A model generated the notes under the pieces. It saw only the letters and a program-made list of their open reading frames with translations. It made no database searches and was not told the origin of the DNA. DNA of 14,756 nucleotides from Anaerolineaceae bacterium UBA2274 (GTDB lineage: Bacteria; Chloroflexota; Anaerolineae; Anaerolineales; Anaerolineaceae), in contig DDWY01000075.1 of NCBI GenBank assembly GCA_002347705.1, positions 1-14,756 on the forward strand, given 5' to 3'. The position numbers and the translations under genes were made by a program. This document shows positions 1-7,469 of this stretch, one piece after another. Position 1 is the stretch's first letter. Every line of letters begins with the position of its first letter.

Positions 1-22
1 GGCCGTACGGCAAGCTCTAATT

Positions 23-212
23 TGTCATTGCGAGGAACGAAGCAATCTAAACTCTCAACCTCATGGACCGTAATTGGTTTACAACCATACCGATACCAAT
101 TTTGCTTAGCGATTAGCAAACGTGATTTTGCTTCCTCCGGCGTTCAAGTCTATGAATAGTTTAGATTGCTTCACAAAAGAGGTTCGCAATACCCAAAGGG
201 CACGATGTGACA
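23..212. repeat. Degenerate MITE-like inverted-repeat element
   Basis: The left end begins TGTCATTGCGAGGAACGAAG and continues into GAAGCAATCTAAACT (39-53). The exact reverse complement of that 15-mer lies at 158-172 and is followed by TTCGCAAT (183-190) and TGTGACA (206-212). The two ends are therefore inverted copies, with the right copy carrying extra bases. Repeats of the form TGTCATTGCGAGG..GAAGCAATCT are, from memory, a widespread intergenic family in several bacterial phyla. The interior (54-157) has no coding signal. I see no clear target-site duplication, so mobility is inferred only from the paired termini. It is most likely a decayed non-autonomous element or a REP-type repeat pair. 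Confidence 0.6.
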
Positions 213-391
213 GATTAAAGATCTTTTTTCGTTGTAGCAGCAGGTCTATTCCTTTGTAAAAACACATTATCCTTTTCTGTCAAAGCGACAGCTTGCCTAC
301 AGAGTATGGTCTTGAATTTGATCTTAGTGTCCTTAAGCACAGCTTTGTCCTCGTTGAAATCACTATTCTTCGTCAAAATGGGAAACTCGGG
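213..391. other. Intergenic stretch with no supported gene
   Basis: Together with the flanking repeats this makes a 457-bp gene-free left edge. A 70-codon open frame runs across 215-427 on the minus strand, but it begins with TTG, has no ribosome binding site, overlaps the adjacent repeat and resembles no family I recognise. The local base composition is AT-richer than in the neighbouring genes. I see no RNA gene or promoter here. Confidence 0.5.
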
Positions 392-450
392 GGGTGGGTT
401 GGCTTTCAAATGCGTGAGTAATTCCAATTTCTGCTAACGCCAACCCACCC
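392..450. repeat. 12-bp inverted repeat 3' of the operon
   Basis: GGGTGGGTTGGC (392-403) is the exact reverse complement of GCCAACCCACCC (439-450), with a 35-nt spacer. The right arm starts 8 bases past the stop codon of the last minus-strand operon gene, so operon transcripts would enter this structure immediately. No T-run follows on the minus strand, so it is not a classical intrinsic terminator, though it could protect mRNA 3' ends. Intergenic repeats of the type GTAGGGTGGGTT..AACCCACCCTAC are common in many bacteria, and this may be one of them. Confidence 0.6.
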
Positions 451-457
451 TACGTAT

Positions 458-1468
458 CTATTTACTCCAGTCGATCACCACGCAGTGGTAAAGATCGGGT
501 TCAAACATCAAGCCGTGGTAGGCTCTTTCCGCCTCTTCAGGCGCGATCACATGGCTGATCAGCCACGAAACCGGCAATTCACGGCTCAGGATCATGCCGC
601 AAACGGTCTCAAAGTTGCGCGCGACATTCATGCGCATACCTTCGCTCTCAAACACCGGCTCCAGGCTGTTGAATGCCCCGGTCACACGCAGCATGCGCAT
701 GTGGATGGCATTCAGCATGGGGGTCACGTCCAGGGTGCAGGAGGCACGCGGAGTGCCGAGCAGTGCCACCTGCCCATATTTCTTGCAGGCTAAAATTGCC
801 GTCTCGATAGCCCTTGCCGTGCCTGTCACGTCCACAGCCGCGTCCAGCCCGCCAAAGCGCGCCTGGATTTGCGCTAGCTGCTCTTCTGCCGGGCAATCCA
901 CTATGTGTGAAATCCCCATTTGCTGCGCCTGGGCACAGCGCTCCACCACCGGGTCAATTGCCACCACTTCTGCCCCCAGTTTCTTGAGCATCAATGCCGC
1001 CAGCAGCCCGATCATTCCCATGCCAAACACCCCAATGCGGTCCCCCAGGCACACTTCCACGCTGTTGATGCCGCTAATAGCGACCAATGCCAGGGTGATC
1101 AAGGTGCCTTCCTGCGCGCCAATACCCTCCGGCAGTTTAAAGATCATCGGTCCCTGGGTGCAAGTTCCGCGGGAGAAGCGGCAGACCGAAGCGTGGGGTC
1201 CGGTGTAGAACACACGATCGCCTGCTTCCAAATCCGTCAACCCCTCACCCTTCTCCAGCACTTTTCCCACCGCCGAATAGCCCGGGCGCACCGGGAAACT
1301 GAAACCTTTTTTGATCTCAAAAACGCGCGAGAGTTCTGTGCCGGCGCTGATCATGCTGGCTTCCGCCTGAATAATGGCTTCATTGGGCTGCAGATTACTG
1401 GTGTCGAGCTCTTCCACAACGACTTCCGCCCGTCCCTTGGCAGGAATGATAACGGTTCTGGTTAACAT
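458..1468 (-). CDS. BchC-like MDR family dehydrogenase, probably lacking catalytic zinc
   Basis: A medium-chain dehydrogenase/reductase of 336 residues that should oxidise or reduce a sugar-type alcohol with NAD(H) in the cytoplasm. Visible features are a GroES-like N-terminal half with SAGTE (41-45), GYSAVG (63-68) and GDRV (83-86), then a Rossmann fold with FGMGMIG (148-154) and an acidic residue in AIDP that favours NAD over NADP. The position where zinc enzymes carry Cys in C-GTD is not Cys here, and the structural-zinc four-Cys loop is absent. This matches the BchC-like, SAGTE-type subgroup. The start ATG at 1468 has GGGAGG six bases upstream and lies 1 bp after the murQ stop; an in-frame extension to 1483 would overlap murQ and lacks such a site. 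It is the last gene of the operon. Substrate unknown. Confidence 0.85.
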   Translation of the reverse strand: MLTRTVIIPAKGRAEVVVEELDTSNLQPNEAIIQAEASMISAGTELSRVFEIKKGFSFPVRPGYSAVGKVLEKGEGLTDLEAGDRVFYTGPHASVCRFSRGTCTQGPMIFKLPEGIGAQEGTLITLALVAISGINSVEVCLGDRIGVFGMGMIGLLAALMLKKLGAEVVAIDPVVERCAQAQQMGISHIVDCPAEEQLAQIQARFGGLDAAVDVTGTARAIETAILACKKYGQVALLGTPRASCTLDVTPMLNAIHMRMLRVTGAFNSLEPVFESEGMRMNVARNFETVCGMILSRELPVSWLISHVIAPEEAERAYHGLMFEPDLYHCVVIDWSK

Positions 1469-1469
1469 C

Positions 1470-2384
1470 TTATGCCTCCCCAAAGACCTGGCGCAAATGT
1501 CCGTTGTGCTTCTCCAGTTCAGCGCGCGCCTGCTCCACCGGCAGCCCAGTCTTTATGATGACTGCCGCCAGTTTCACGCTCCCGTTTGCAGACGCCAGGG
1601 CTTCCGCCAGTTGTTCTGTTTCAACCGCGGGGAAGATTTCCCGCAGTATGTTCAGGCAGCGTGCATGCAATTTCTCATTGGTTGCTTTAACGTCCACCAT
1701 CAGGTTGCTGTAGGTTTTGCCCTGTTGGATCATCGTTGCCGTCGACAGCAGGTTCAGCACCATTTTTTGAGCTGTACCAGCCTTCAGGCGGGTGGAGCCT
1801 GAGAGGGCTTCTGGACCGGTTTCGACTTCGATGGCCACATCCGCGTGCCTGCCGATTTCGCTGTGCTTGTTATTCGCGACGCTGATCGTTCCCGCGCCAA
1901 CGCTCCTGGCGTAGTCCAGCCCGCCAATCACGTAGGGCGTGCGACCGCTGGCAGCAATGCCGCAGACGATATCGTTCTGGTATAACCCAAGGTTTTTTAG
2001 CTGTTCCGCTGCGGCAAGAGGGTCATCCTCAACGTGCTCCACTGCCCCGCTGATGGCTCTCTCGCCGCCAGCAATCAGCCCAACAACGCCTTCAGGCGGC
2101 ATCGAGAAGGTCGGCGGTATTTCAGAAGCATCCATCACACCGAGCCTGCCGCTGGTGCCCGCACCGATATAGATCAGGCGTCCGCCGCGCTGCATGCGCC
2201 TGGTGATGAGCTCTACGGCTTCCGCGATCTGCTCGGACTGTTCTTCCACCGCATCCGCCAGCACCCTGTTCTGGTCGTTCAGCATCCGCACCATGTCCAG
2301 CGTGGGCAGTAGATCGATATTCAGTGTCGCTGGGTTGCGTTGTTCGGTTGTTAACTTCTTTATCTCAGAGGGTTGAACTGCCAT
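1470..2384 (-). CDS. murQ: N-acetylmuramic acid 6-phosphate etherase
   Basis: MurQ cleaves the D-lactyl ether of MurNAc-6-phosphate to give GlcNAc-6-phosphate and D-lactate in the cytoplasm, the defining step of muropeptide sugar recycling. The 304-residue protein has the usual family length. It carries the SIS-fold signature IYIGAGTSGRLGVMDASE (71-88), including the Glu expected to act in acid-base catalysis, then GGERAISGAVEHVED (107-120), IAASGRTPYV (143-152) and the conserved GSTRLKAGTAQK block (196-207). A C-terminal UBA-like helical region follows. The start ATG at 2384 has AAAGGAG just upstream. The gene follows the HAD phosphatase by 9 bp and is followed by the MDR dehydrogenase after 1 bp, so translation is probably coupled. 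It is the strongest functional anchor for the operon's substrate. Confidence 0.96.
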   Translation of the reverse strand: MAVQPSEIKKLTTEQRNPATLNIDLLPTLDMVRMLNDQNRVLADAVEEQSEQIAEAVELITRRMQRGGRLIYIGAGTSGRLGVMDASEIPPTFSMPPEGVVGLIAGGERAISGAVEHVEDDPLAAAEQLKNLGLYQNDIVCGIAASGRTPYVIGGLDYARSVGAGTISVANNKHSEIGRHADVAIEVETGPEALSGSTRLKAGTAQKMVLNLLSTATMIQQGKTYSNLMVDVKATNEKLHARCLNILREIFPAVETEQLAEALASANGSVKLAAVIIKTGLPVEQARAELEKHNGHLRQVFGEA

Positions 2385-2393
2385 TTTTCTCCT

Positions 2394-3248
2394 TTACAGG
2401 TCAAATAAACGTTTAATCGCCAGGGCTACGCCATCATCATGGATACTTTCAGTCACTTCGTCTGCCTCAGCCTTTACATTTGCATGAGCATTGCCCATCG
2501 CCACGGCATAACCAGCAATTTTCATCGCCGGCACATCGTTACCGCTATCACCAAAGAAGATCACGTTTTCGGGGTTCAGGCCGTAATGCTCGCAAACATG
2601 CATTAATCCTGAGGCTTTTGTGACGCCGCCTTTTGTCACCTCGATGGTCTGATAATCAGTGACAGCAGCTTCGAAGCCAAAGTTGTGCCGCACCATCCTG
2701 ACCGCGGCAGGCACATCTTCCTCTTTTGCCATCCTGAAACCAAACTTCGCCACTGGTTTCATCGTGTTCTCAACATGTTCAAGGTCGTCAAGGACTGTAT
2801 AAACCCTGCGGTACTCCCGTTCAGATTTTGCGCGCTCTGCTTCATTAGGCTGCAGATCCAGCAAGCGCTCAAGATTTTCCTTCATCAGGTAACCAGAACC
2901 ATCGTGAAAAGAAACATGGAAAGAATTCGTGATAGTGGGCAACCAGCGCAGGAAACTCAAGGCTGTTTCAACATCAAAACCGTCAAAATTAAAAAGTTCT
3001 TTACTGCGGATATTGCCAATCATCGTACCGTTGGAACCGATCGCAATCTGGAAGCTGGGGATGTCCAGTACCGCCGGGGGCAAGGTAAATATATGGCGAC
3101 CGGTCGCAACAATAGTTCTCACACCGCTTTGAGCCAGGCGCGTGATCGCAGCTTTGGTAAGCTCGGTGATAGTACTTTTGGTCAGAATGGTTCCATCGAG
3201 GTCAAAAGCGGCTAATCGAATATTCTCTTTATGGAACTCTCTTTTCAA
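2394..3248 (-). CDS. Cof-type HAD-superfamily phosphatase
   Basis: A HAD hydrolase of subfamily IIB (Cof type), 284 residues, that likely dephosphorylates a sugar phosphate or related metabolite. Motif I is DLDGT with the nucleophile Asp at residue 16, motif II is ATGR (48-51), and motif IV is GDSGND (233-238), so the Mg-binding catalytic set is complete. The cap domain between motifs II and III has the Cof-type size. The start is taken as TTG at 3248 because AAAGGA sits six bases upstream and the next in-frame ATG would delete motif I. It lies between the SIS gene (21 bp) and murQ (9 bp). A second HAD of the same type is at 12071-12853. Exact substrate cannot be inferred; in this operon a role in relieving accumulated amino-sugar phosphate is plausible. 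Confidence 0.88.
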   Translation of the reverse strand: MKREFHKENIRLAAFDLDGTILTKSTITELTKAAITRLAQSGVRTIVATGRHIFTLPPAVLDIPSFQIAIGSNGTMIGNIRSKELFNFDGFDVETALSFLRWLPTITNSFHVSFHDGSGYLMKENLERLLDLQPNEAERAKSEREYRRVYTVLDDLEHVENTMKPVAKFGFRMAKEEDVPAAVRMVRHNFGFEAAVTDYQTIEVTKGGVTKASGLMHVCEHYGLNPENVIFFGDSGNDVPAMKIAGYAVAMGNAHANVKAEADEVTESIHDDGVALAIKRLFDL

Positions 3249-3269
3249 AACAAATCCTTTCGATGATTC

Positions 3270-4013
3270 CTACTGCTTAGGCCCGAGGCTCTTGACAATG
3301 CCCTTGTACTTGTTGATCAGTGCCATGTTGCGTTCGTGTCCATTGGGAACGTTACCTGAGGTCAGGAGTTCGAGCTCGTAGCCTTCTTCCTCCGCCAGCT
3401 CTACCATCATGGCAGTCAGAGTATGCACAATTGCCGCACCCGCAATTGTGGATGTGGGCGCGATCTTGATCCCCGAAGCCACTTCCACGCAGGCATCGCC
3501 CAATACGCCAAAATTGTCGAGCACGATGTCGCAAATCTCGTACAGTTTCAGCCCCGAATGATGGCGGCTTTGCAGTGGTCGGGAATGATTAAGATTGGTC
3601 AGAGCCACGGTCAGCGCGCCGCGTTCTTTGGCACCCATGGCCATCTCAATCGTCAGCGGATTGATGCCGCTGTTCGAGAACACAATGACCACATCTTTTG
3701 CACCGACTTTGAATTCTTCCAGCAGCGGCTCAGTATGACCTTCGCTGCGTTCAAAGGCGGATGAAGCTGTGGCATCTTTGTGAAGCATCAGTTCTTCGGT
3801 CAGGATCGGATTTACAGGCGCCATGCCGCCAGCGCGATAAAACATCTCGAGTGCCAGCAAATGCCCATGACCAGTGCCGAACGTGAAGATCAAGCCTCCC
3901 TGCCTGACGCGCGCCAGAATCGCGGCTGCAGCTTCGCGCAGTACCTCTTCGTTCTGCCTGATTTTTTCGAGTATTTCGCCCAGGTTTTCCAGGTACTCAT
4001 TTGCGTATTTCAT
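3270..4013 (-). CDS. SIS-domain sugar-phosphate binding protein (UPF0309-like)
   Basis: A single-SIS-domain protein of 247 residues, resembling the UPF0309 group. SIS domains bind phosphosugars for isomerisation, deamination or sensing. Visible blocks are FGTGHGHLLALE followed by YRAGG, then FSNSGINPLTIEMA with ALTN, SRHHSG and a C-terminal GDA motif. The N-terminal helix is predicted amphipathic. There is no helix-turn-helix, so it is an enzyme rather than an RpiR-type regulator. ATG at 4013 is 2 bp after the preceding stop, with AGGAGG inside the last codons of the upstream gene. It is paralogous to the protein at 10410-11114, sharing SNSG.NPL.IE.A and R.GG spacing. With no NagB in the window, one of the two SIS proteins might act at the amino-sugar-phosphate isomerase/deaminase step; this is inference. 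Confidence 0.85.
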   Translation of the reverse strand: MKYANEYLENLGEILEKIRQNEEVLREAAAAILARVRQGGLIFTFGTGHGHLLALEMFYRAGGMAPVNPILTEELMLHKDATASSAFERSEGHTEPLLEEFKVGAKDVVIVFSNSGINPLTIEMAMGAKERGALTVALTNLNHSRPLQSRHHSGLKLYEICDIVLDNFGVLGDACVEVASGIKIAPTSTIAGAAIVHTLTAMMVELAEEEGYELELLTSGNVPNGHERNMALINKYKGIVKSLGPKQ

Positions 4014-4015
4014 TT

Positions 4016-5263
4016 TTATGCCATTCCTCCTGCCATCAAACGCGCCAGGTCATCCGTGATTTCTTCCGACGCGCCTTTGGGCATGGGTGACATAATGCTT
4101 TCGTAGGTCTTGCCGTATTCGCCTTCGTCGGCAAGATAACCGCCATAATCATCGGCATAGCCCCAGATGAGCGGAAGTTTTGCTTTGCTGGCGGCCTTGA
4201 TCTGCATGCCAAAGCGCGAGAACAATTCACCGGGTTGTTTGCAGATTTCAACATCTCCCAGGCGGATAATTGCCGCGTCAAAATTGGCGGTTATTTCTTC
4301 TTTCTTCAACTTCATGTCAATAGCATAGACTGAAGAAAGCAAGATTTTATGCTTGTCGTAATTTTCTTCAGTTGCCATTTGCTGCTTGATTTGCTCCTGC
4401 AGGTTCTTGAGGGCTTCTTTATCCACTGGATAACTCGTTTCCCAGTGATAGGCTTCGACCACTGGCTTTTTCAAGTTGAGCGGTTCAAGTTCCTGGCTGG
4501 CAAAAAGCTGCGCCAGGATGCCTTCACCAGTGCGAGCCAATTCCTCTGCGCCGTGACCCTGACGATAGTTGCGGTTGCTCATGTCCCCGGAAGCGCCTTG
4601 CATCATCAGTGGATACACTCCCAACCTTTCTTTGACACCCCGGCTAATGTACCCCAGCAAGTCACTGCTGATCTGCAGGTTCTGGGCGCCCAGCACAGTC
4701 GGGTGGCAGGAGATATTTACAATTGCCGCCAGATCATCCTCTTCGTCTTTAAAGACAACCAGAGTGACGTCTTTATCCTCAGGTTTGCCAATCCCATTGC
4801 GATTGCCGTACAAACCTTCAATTTTGACGGTGCGATACCAGGCTTCAACTTCTTTTAGCTCAGATTCAAAGCAATCAGCGATGGTGGCATAAATCTTTTC
4901 TTTGAGGAAATCCTGATACCGCAGCCAGAAGCCATCATCACTTTCCTCATCAAACATCGGCAATCGATCGGAACGTATTTCCGGTCCGGCGTGGGTGTGA
5001 GTGGTGGCGATGGTGACCATTTCCGGCTGGATGTCATAGTTTTGCTGCAGCTTCCGTTTGACTTCTGCAACAATTTCAGGCGTGATCATCAAGATTTCCA
5101 CATCGCAGAACACAATGGGAGCACCTTCGACCTCCAACAGCAGCGCGGTGCACTTCAATTCATCCAGAACCCCCTCAGATTTCTGCCTGCGCATGCCATA
5201 TCCGCCCATGAAGCAGGGCTCCTGCGGGGTTACATAACGGGTGGAGGTTGCTGCCTTAATCAT
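4016..5263 (-). CDS. Neutral/alkaline ceramidase-like zinc amidase, cytoplasmic
   Basis: Related to the N-terminal catalytic domain of neutral/alkaline non-lysosomal ceramidases, which are zinc amidases. The 415-residue product has the zinc-site block TTHTHAGPE (87-95), NISCHPT (183-189), and QGASGDMSNR (222-231), matching the family's HxH, CHP and G-GD elements, with a C-terminal Y-DDYGGY-like segment. It starts MIKAATS without a signal peptide, and the C-terminal immunoglobulin-like domain of secreted ceramidases is missing, so it is probably intracellular. Its ATG (5263) overlaps the TGA of the preceding NagA-like gene by four bases. Its context, between a deacetylase and an SIS protein, makes a sphingolipid substrate unlikely; I infer an amide bond in an amino-sugar derivative. 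Function unproven. Confidence 0.82.
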   Translation of the reverse strand: MIKAATSTRYVTPQEPCFMGGYGMRRQKSEGVLDELKCTALLLEVEGAPIVFCDVEILMITPEIVAEVKRKLQQNYDIQPEMVTIATTHTHAGPEIRSDRLPMFDEESDDGFWLRYQDFLKEKIYATIADCFESELKEVEAWYRTVKIEGLYGNRNGIGKPEDKDVTLVVFKDEEDDLAAIVNISCHPTVLGAQNLQISSDLLGYISRGVKERLGVYPLMMQGASGDMSNRNYRQGHGAEELARTGEGILAQLFASQELEPLNLKKPVVEAYHWETSYPVDKEALKNLQEQIKQQMATEENYDKHKILLSSVYAIDMKLKKEEITANFDAAIIRLGDVEICKQPGELFSRFGMQIKAASKAKLPLIWGYADDYGGYLADEGEYGKTYESIMSPMPKGASEEITDDLARLMAGGMA

Positions 5264-6483
5264 GCTGACCTCAATAAGTGTTTCAACATCTTTTGGTTAA
5301 AAATCTGATCGCCTTCACTGGCACGTTCAAAGACTCTGCGCCCCTCTACGTAAGTTTCAAGTGCTTTATAATCATCGCTGATCACCACAAAATCAGCATC
5401 TTTGCCAACTCTCAGTGATCCCTTTTTGTCACCAAAGCCGTATTTGCGGGCAGGCACAAGCGTTGCCATCCTGAGGGCGTCTTCAATCTCAAGCCCGATG
5501 TTTTCCACCAAGTTCCAGATGCCGTAGAGCACCGGCTTACTGCTCCCGCGCAGTCGCCCGCCCGGTTCGCGCACGAAGCCCAAATCATCCACGATCACTT
5601 CGGCTGAGTGCCCCAGAAAACCTTGATAGGTTCCACTTGGCGCGCCGGAATAACCGGTGCAATCGGAGATCAGCATGAGTTTTTCATGGGATTTAGCACG
5701 CATGACGATCTCGATCATTGGGTTCGAAACGTGCAGACCATCGCAGATCAGTTCACAAGAAACCCGCTCATCTAGCAGCGATGCCCCCAACCCACCCACA
5801 TCACGATGGTGAATGCCGGTCATCACATTGCACAAATGGGTCGCCACGGTGATGCCTTGGTCAAACGCAGCAAAAGCCTGGCTCGAATTGCAGTCCGAGT
5901 GGGTAAAAGCCGCGATGACCCCATTTTCGGTCAGGAGCTTGATCAGTTCGTAAGACTGGGGCAGCTCTGGTGCCAGCCCCATCAGCCGTAGATGCCCATC
6001 CCCAGCCTCGATTGCCTGGCGCACAAAGTCCAGGTTGATCGTGGGAGTTTTCGGACGGATGCCTTTCTCACCGACCCTGTTCAAATAAGGTCCCTCAAAG
6101 TGTACGCCTGCCACATTCGCGCCATTTTGCGGCTTGCCAACCCGATCCGCTGTTTTCTTCAGCACATCCAGCGCGCCTTCGCCATCACCGGTGGCGCTGA
6201 AAAGTGTTGGCAGCACCAAAGTCACACCCTCGCTCGCCACCCCTTTTAAAAAGCCATCCAGTTGGGTTTCAATATCGCCGCCTTCGCCTTCTTCCCACAT
6301 GGTGTAGCCCTGGGTGCCGTGAATATGCGTATCGAATATGCCGGGAATAACGCGCAGATCGCCAAAATTTGTCGCGTCTTCTTTTTCACCTTTCCCAAGT
6401 TGAATGATCTTCCCATTTTCAATGCGCATCCAGCCGTCCAACAGACCATCTTCGGTGTAAATCCGGGTTGATCTAATCAACAT
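5260..6483 (-). CDS. Divergent N-acetylglucosamine-6-phosphate deacetylase (NagA family)
   Basis: An amidohydrolase of the NagA family (407 residues) expected to remove the acetyl group from an N-acetylhexosamine 6-phosphate. The metal and substrate residues are recognisable: HIHG (53-56), HFEGPY with Glu130, THSD with His195, THL with His216, ICDGLH (246-251) and catalytic Asp274 in ISDCTG. Several family blocks are altered compared with the second copy at 12945: THLCNVM replaces THLFNAM, and ISDC replaces ISDA. This suggests a different sugar stereochemistry or substituent. ATG at 6483 is preceded by AAGGAGA and is 1 bp from the preceding stop. A frame extension to 6534 would overlap the oxidoreductase gene and has no ribosome site. 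It ends by a 4-bp overlap with the ceramidase-like gene, suggesting a shared pathway. Confidence 0.87.
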   Translation of the reverse strand: MLIRSTRIYTEDGLLDGWMRIENGKIIQLGKGEKEDATNFGDLRVIPGIFDTHIHGTQGYTMWEEGEGGDIETQLDGFLKGVASEGVTLVLPTLFSATGDGEGALDVLKKTADRVGKPQNGANVAGVHFEGPYLNRVGEKGIRPKTPTINLDFVRQAIEAGDGHLRLMGLAPELPQSYELIKLLTENGVIAAFTHSDCNSSQAFAAFDQGITVATHLCNVMTGIHHRDVGGLGASLLDERVSCELICDGLHVSNPMIEIVMRAKSHEKLMLISDCTGYSGAPSGTYQGFLGHSAEVIVDDLGFVREPGGRLRGSSKPVLYGIWNLVENIGLEIEDALRMATLVPARKYGFGDKKGSLRVGKDADFVVISDDYKALETYVEGRRVFERASEGDQIFNQKMLKHLLRSA

Positions 6484-6484
6484 A

Positions 6485-7468
6485 TTACTTTTCTCCTTCG
6501 AAATAAACCCCGCCGTCCTTACGCGCTTTCTCAAGCCACTTCATGGCGCGGCAAGTCATCTCCAACAAGTCATCTCGTTTGGTAAGGTCGTTAGTCCGGT
6601 ACATTTCAGCAAATTCCCGCATTTCATAGACCAGCACGTTATCATCCGCCTGCAAATTGAAGGTTTCTTCACCCTCCTGTGTGACCACCGTAACTGATAT
6701 ACAGCGGCTGCTTTCCTTGGGGACCTTGATGTAGCCTTTTTCGCCCTGGATTTGGACCATATTCTCGCTGCGGCTGTCCTTTGCCCCCACGGCTTCCGCC
6801 ACGAAACCCGGATAGGTCATCATCAGCACACCGGATGTGTCGATGCCATTTTCGGCAAGATTGGCAAAATAGCGAATGTCTTCAGGCTCGCCAAACAGGT
6901 CAAGCATGAAGCGCAGATTATAGTAGTTGATATCCATCAACGCACCGCCGGCAAAGGCAGGATTGAATACGTTTGGATTCTTACCTTCCAAATAGGCTTT
7001 GTGTTTGCTGGAGTACTGTGAAAAGTTGAGCTGCACCAACCGGACTGGAGCGATTTTATCCAGATGGTCGCGCAGCAGCTGGAAGTTGGGCAGATGTGGA
7101 ACGGTGATAGCCTCCACCAGGAACAGACCTTTTTCCTGGGCCAGATTGCGCAGAGTCTCACACTCCGCGTGAGTCGAAACAAAAGGTTTTTCGCAAATCA
7201 CCCCTTTGCCAGCCTTCAGGGCATCAAGCGTCCACTGGAAATGCAGGGAATTGGGTGAGGCGACATAAACAACATCAAACTCAGGATCATTCAAAAAAGC
7301 TTCCCGGTCGGTATGCCATTTGGTCAGGTTGTGCTTAGCCGCAAAAGCCTGCGCGGTTTCTTCACTGCGCGAGTAGATAGCAACCACTTCCGCATTGTCG
7401 GTCCTGCTTACCGCGTCAAAAAAACCGTCAACGATAAACCCGGTGCCTACTGTTCCAATCCTCATCAT
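6485..7468 (-). CDS. Gfo/Idh/MocA family NAD(P)-dependent oxidoreductase
   Basis: A sugar-type oxidoreductase of 327 residues. The N-terminal Rossmann fold has GTVGTGFI (5-12) and the acceptor loop YSRSEE (32-37). The family signature EKP is at residues 93-95, and the central block GGALMDINYYNLRF is the GG--DI--Y motif of the C-terminal substrate domain. Such enzymes oxidise or reduce hydroxyls of sugars, inositols or amino sugars. Two ATGs lie in tandem (7468 and 7465); AAGGAT is just upstream and the first ATG follows the preceding stop by 1 bp. Tight packing with the NagA-like gene (1 bp) says it acts on the same compounds. Classical GlcNAc/MurNAc catabolism needs no dehydrogenase, so together with the MDR enzyme it hints at a redox step. 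Confidence 0.88.
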   Translation of the reverse strand: MMRIGTVGTGFIVDGFFDAVSRTDNAEVVAIYSRSEETAQAFAAKHNLTKWHTDREAFLNDPEFDVVYVASPNSLHFQWTLDALKAGKGVICEKPFVSTHAECETLRNLAQEKGLFLVEAITVPHLPNFQLLRDHLDKIAPVRLVQLNFSQYSSKHKAYLEGKNPNVFNPAFAGGALMDINYYNLRFMLDLFGEPEDIRYFANLAENGIDTSGVLMMTYPGFVAEAVGAKDSRSENMVQIQGEKGYIKVPKESSRCISVTVVTQEGEETFNLQADDNVLVYEMREFAEMYRTNDLTKRDDLLEMTCRAMKWLEKARKDGGVYFEGEK

Positions 7469-7469
7469 C

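Noticed and set aside
215..427. 70-codon open frame on the minus strand
   Set aside because: TTG start without ribosome site, its 5' end lies in the inverted repeat, and no recognisable family features.
594..1208. 204-codon plus-strand open frame opposite the MDR gene
   Set aside because: Antisense to a conserved dehydrogenase, with a low-complexity Ser/Pro/Ala-rich translation.
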